DNA of 6,018 bases, from contig JACQVC010000090.1 of assembly GCA_016209995.1 (NCBI GenBank), positions 1 to 6,018 on the forward strand. The letters are read 5' to 3'. The notes under the pieces were generated by a model that made no database searches, was not told where the DNA came from, and worked only from the letters and a program-made list of their open reading frames with translations. Both the position numbers and the translations under genes were made by a program. Source of the stretch: Gemmatimonadota bacterium (GTDB lineage: Bacteria; Gemmatimonadota; Gemmatimonadetes; Longimicrobiales; Gaopeijiaceae). Every line of letters starts with the position of its first letter. Position 1 is the first letter of the stretch. This document shows, piece after piece, positions 4,444-6,018 of the stretch.

Positions 4444-6018
4444 GCGGAGTGCTGGGTCTCCTCGCCATTGCCGCAGTCAGCGGCCTGCCGCCGGATTCCG
4501 TGTTCGCTCTGGCGGCGAAGAAGATCACTGCGGCGCCGCTCATCGATGGGATGGTGGACGAGCGCGAGTGGCAGGGTGCGGCGGTGGCGTCGGGGTTCGT
4601 CCAATACCTCCCGCGGCGCGGCGAGCCGGAGAGCCGGGCCACGCAGGCTTTGCTCGCCTACGACGACGTCGCGCTGTACGTCGCCTTCCGTGTAAACGAT
4701 GACCGCATCCCGACCGCACAGCTGACGCGGCGAGACGGAAACCTGGTCGATGACGATGCCGTGGTCGTGGTCCTGGATACGCACGGCGACCGGCAGTCGG
4801 CTTACTACTTCATCACGAACCTGCTCGGCACGCAGGCGGATGGCCGCATCGCGGATGACGGCCGCACGGTGGACGCCAACTGGGACGGGCGCTGGTTCGC
4901 GGCGGCCCGGCGCACCGAGTACGGGTGGTCGGCCGAGCTGTCGATTCCCTTTGCCTCCGTGACGTTCCGTCGCGGTCCGGAGCGGCCCTGGGGCATCAAC
5001 TTCGGACGTAGCCGCCGGGCTACGCTCGAGCAGAGCTTCTGGGCCGGGCCGCTCGACAGCGAGTACCGCGTCTCGCAGGCAGGACTGCTCACGGGGTTGG
5101 ACATTCCGGCGCCTGAGCGGCGGCACCAGATCATCCCCTACGGGCTGGCGCGCGGCGAGGAGGGAGCGTCTTTCGTCGGGGACGCCGGCTTGGACGCGCG
5201 CTACGCGCTGAGGCCGGACGCGCTCCTGCAGGCGACCGTGAACCCCGACTTCGCCACGATCGAAGCCGATCGCGAGCAGATCAACCTGACACGGTTCGAG
5301 CTGTCGCTCCCAGAAAAGCGGCCGTTCTTCCTGGAGGGCAGCGAGCTGTTCCGCCAGCGCATGCAGACCTTCTACTCGCGTCGCATCGCGGATATTCGCG
5401 GCGGCGCCAAGCTGAATGCGAAGCAGGGCCCCTGGACCGCCGCGCTGATCTGGGCGAACGACGATCCGGCACCGGCCACGTCCTCCGCCAACTACACGGT
5501 GGCGCGGCTACAGCGTGCAGTCGGGCGCTCGAACGTCGCGGTCATGGTCGCTGACCGACTGCGGGACGGTGCGCGCCAGGGCACGGCCAGCGCCGACGCC
5601 ACGCTCTTCTTCACGCGCACGCTGGGCTTCACCGGTCAGTGGGTCGAGACCTACGGGCCGTTCGACCAGGGCCGCCGCGCGTTCTTCCTGCGGCCGTCCT
5701 ACGACTCGCCGACAGGCCACTTCCACGTGCGCTACACGCACCTCGGCGAGCACGTGGTCGAGAACGGGAACGCGGTCGGCTTCATCCGTGACGATGATCG
5801 TCGTGAGCTGGACTCCGCGCTCTCCAAGACGCTCTTCATGCGAGGCGGCGTCTTCGAGCGCGTCGCCTACAACTCCAACTACAACATCTTCTGGAGCAAC
5901 GCCGGTGTTCTGCGGAGCTGGGAGATCGTCCAGAGGCTCAATCTGGAGATGCGCAGCCGCGTGAGCCTCGGAGTCAGCCGCGTCGACGACATGCAGCGGT
6001 TCGAGAAGGAGTTCCGCA
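4440..6018 (+). CDS. CBM9-like/DUF5916 outer-membrane-type protein, 3' end missing
   Basis: The frame from ATG 4440 stays open for 526 codons to the window edge; relatives are usually about 700-850 residues, so the C-terminus lies outside. A hydrophobic stretch (residues 4-16) followed by FALAA (22-26) looks like a signal peptide, though it lacks N-terminal basic residues. Residues about 29-220 are CBM9-like: PLIDGMVDEREW (33-44), LLAYDDVALYVAFR (71-84), DDDAVVVVLDT (104-114), NWDGRW (147-152), GWSAELSIPF (162-171) and WGINFGR (184-190). The DUF5916 hallmark then appears: NPDFATIEAD (268-277), INLTRFEL (281-288) and EKRPFFLEG (292-300), then YSRRI and GGAKL. The remainder shows alternating aromatic strands, consistent with an outer-membrane beta-barrel. 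The role is undetermined; relatives are annotated as carbohydrate-binding envelope proteins. An in-frame TAA at 4422 blocks any longer start, and the Shine-Dalgarno before 4440 is weak. Confidence 0.9.
   Translation, partial: MSGVLGLLAIAAVSGLPPDSVFALAAKKITAAPLIDGMVDEREWQGAAVASGFVQYLPRRGEPESRATQALLAYDDVALYVAFRVNDDRIPTAQLTRRDGNLVDDDAVVVVLDTHGDRQSAYYFITNLLGTQADGRIADDGRTVDANWDGRWFAAARRTEYGWSAELSIPFASVTFRRGPERPWGINFGRSRRATLEQSFWAGPLDSEYRVSQAGLLTGLDIPAPERRHQIIPYGLARGEEGASFVGDAGLDARYALRPDALLQATVNPDFATIEADREQINLTRFELSLPEKRPFFLEGSELFRQRMQTFYSRRIADIRGGAKLNAKQGPWTAALIWANDDPAPATSSANYTVARLQRAVGRSNVAVMVADRLRDGARQGTASADATLFFTRTLGFTGQWVETYGPFDQGRRAFFLRPSYDSPTGHFHVRYTHLGEHVVENGNAVGFIRDDDRRELDSALSKTLFMRGGVFERVAYNSNYNIFWSNAGVLRSWEIVQRLNLEMRSRVSLGVSRVDDMQRFEKEFR

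Noticed and set aside
4391..4702. 103-codon + strand frame as an independent gene
   Set aside because: Beyond its first 20 codons it overlaps the CBM9 domain in another frame and encodes Arg/Gly-rich sequence. Only its 5' end matters, as a possible frameshifted start.
4356..5126. 256-codon open frame on the minus strand opposite the DUF5916 gene
   Set aside because: No recognisable motif, and strongly biased to Arg and Pro. The + strand carries diagnostic CBM9 and DUF5916 motifs across the same bases.

Overview
The window is G+C-rich, with every supported gene on the + strand and packed closely. It looks like a chromosomal piece from a diderm (Gram-negative type) bacterium. The best clue to lineage is the last gene, a CBM9-like plus DUF5916 outer-membrane-type protein, a family common in Gemmatimonadota, Bacteroidota and Acidobacteriota. 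With this base composition a Gemmatimonadota-like source is my first guess, but that is inference. I see no rRNA, tRNA, CRISPR array, transposase or integrase.

Layout: (1) 1-153 is a leader ending in a strong ribosome binding site. (2) 154-810 encodes a secreted LamG/DUF1080-like beta-sandwich protein. (3) 897-4235 encodes a complete three-gene ABC importer: a lipoprotein substrate-binding protein (897-1913), a fused two-domain permease (1924-3498) and an ATPase (3495-4235). The permease start lies 10 bases after the binding-protein stop. The ATPase start overlaps the permease stop as ATGA, so the three form one translationally linked operon. (4) 4236-4439 is a gap with several palindromes, an orphan perfect Shine-Dalgarno sequence and a possible 30-codon leader ORF. 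(5) 4440-6018 is the 5' two-thirds or so of the CBM9/DUF5916 gene, which runs off the window still open.

The binding protein would capture a ligand at the outer face of the inner membrane, the fused permease would form the channel, and the ATPase would power import. The architecture matches the ferric-iron/polyamine/phosphonate class of importers, and database annotation would probably say 'iron(III) transport'. However, the binding protein lacks the tandem tyrosines of classical ferric-binding proteins, so the substrate is open. The flanking LamG-like protein and the CBM9/DUF5916 protein are both envelope proteins with carbohydrate-binding-type folds, but nothing visible ties them to the importer beyond position and strand.

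No clearly new system is evident. The points most worth checking are a perfect 12-bp hairpin inside the end of the ATPase gene, the unusual start region of the DUF5916 gene (a leader ORF overlapping its start, or a frameshift hiding a longer N-terminus), and the missing iron-ligand residues in the binding protein.
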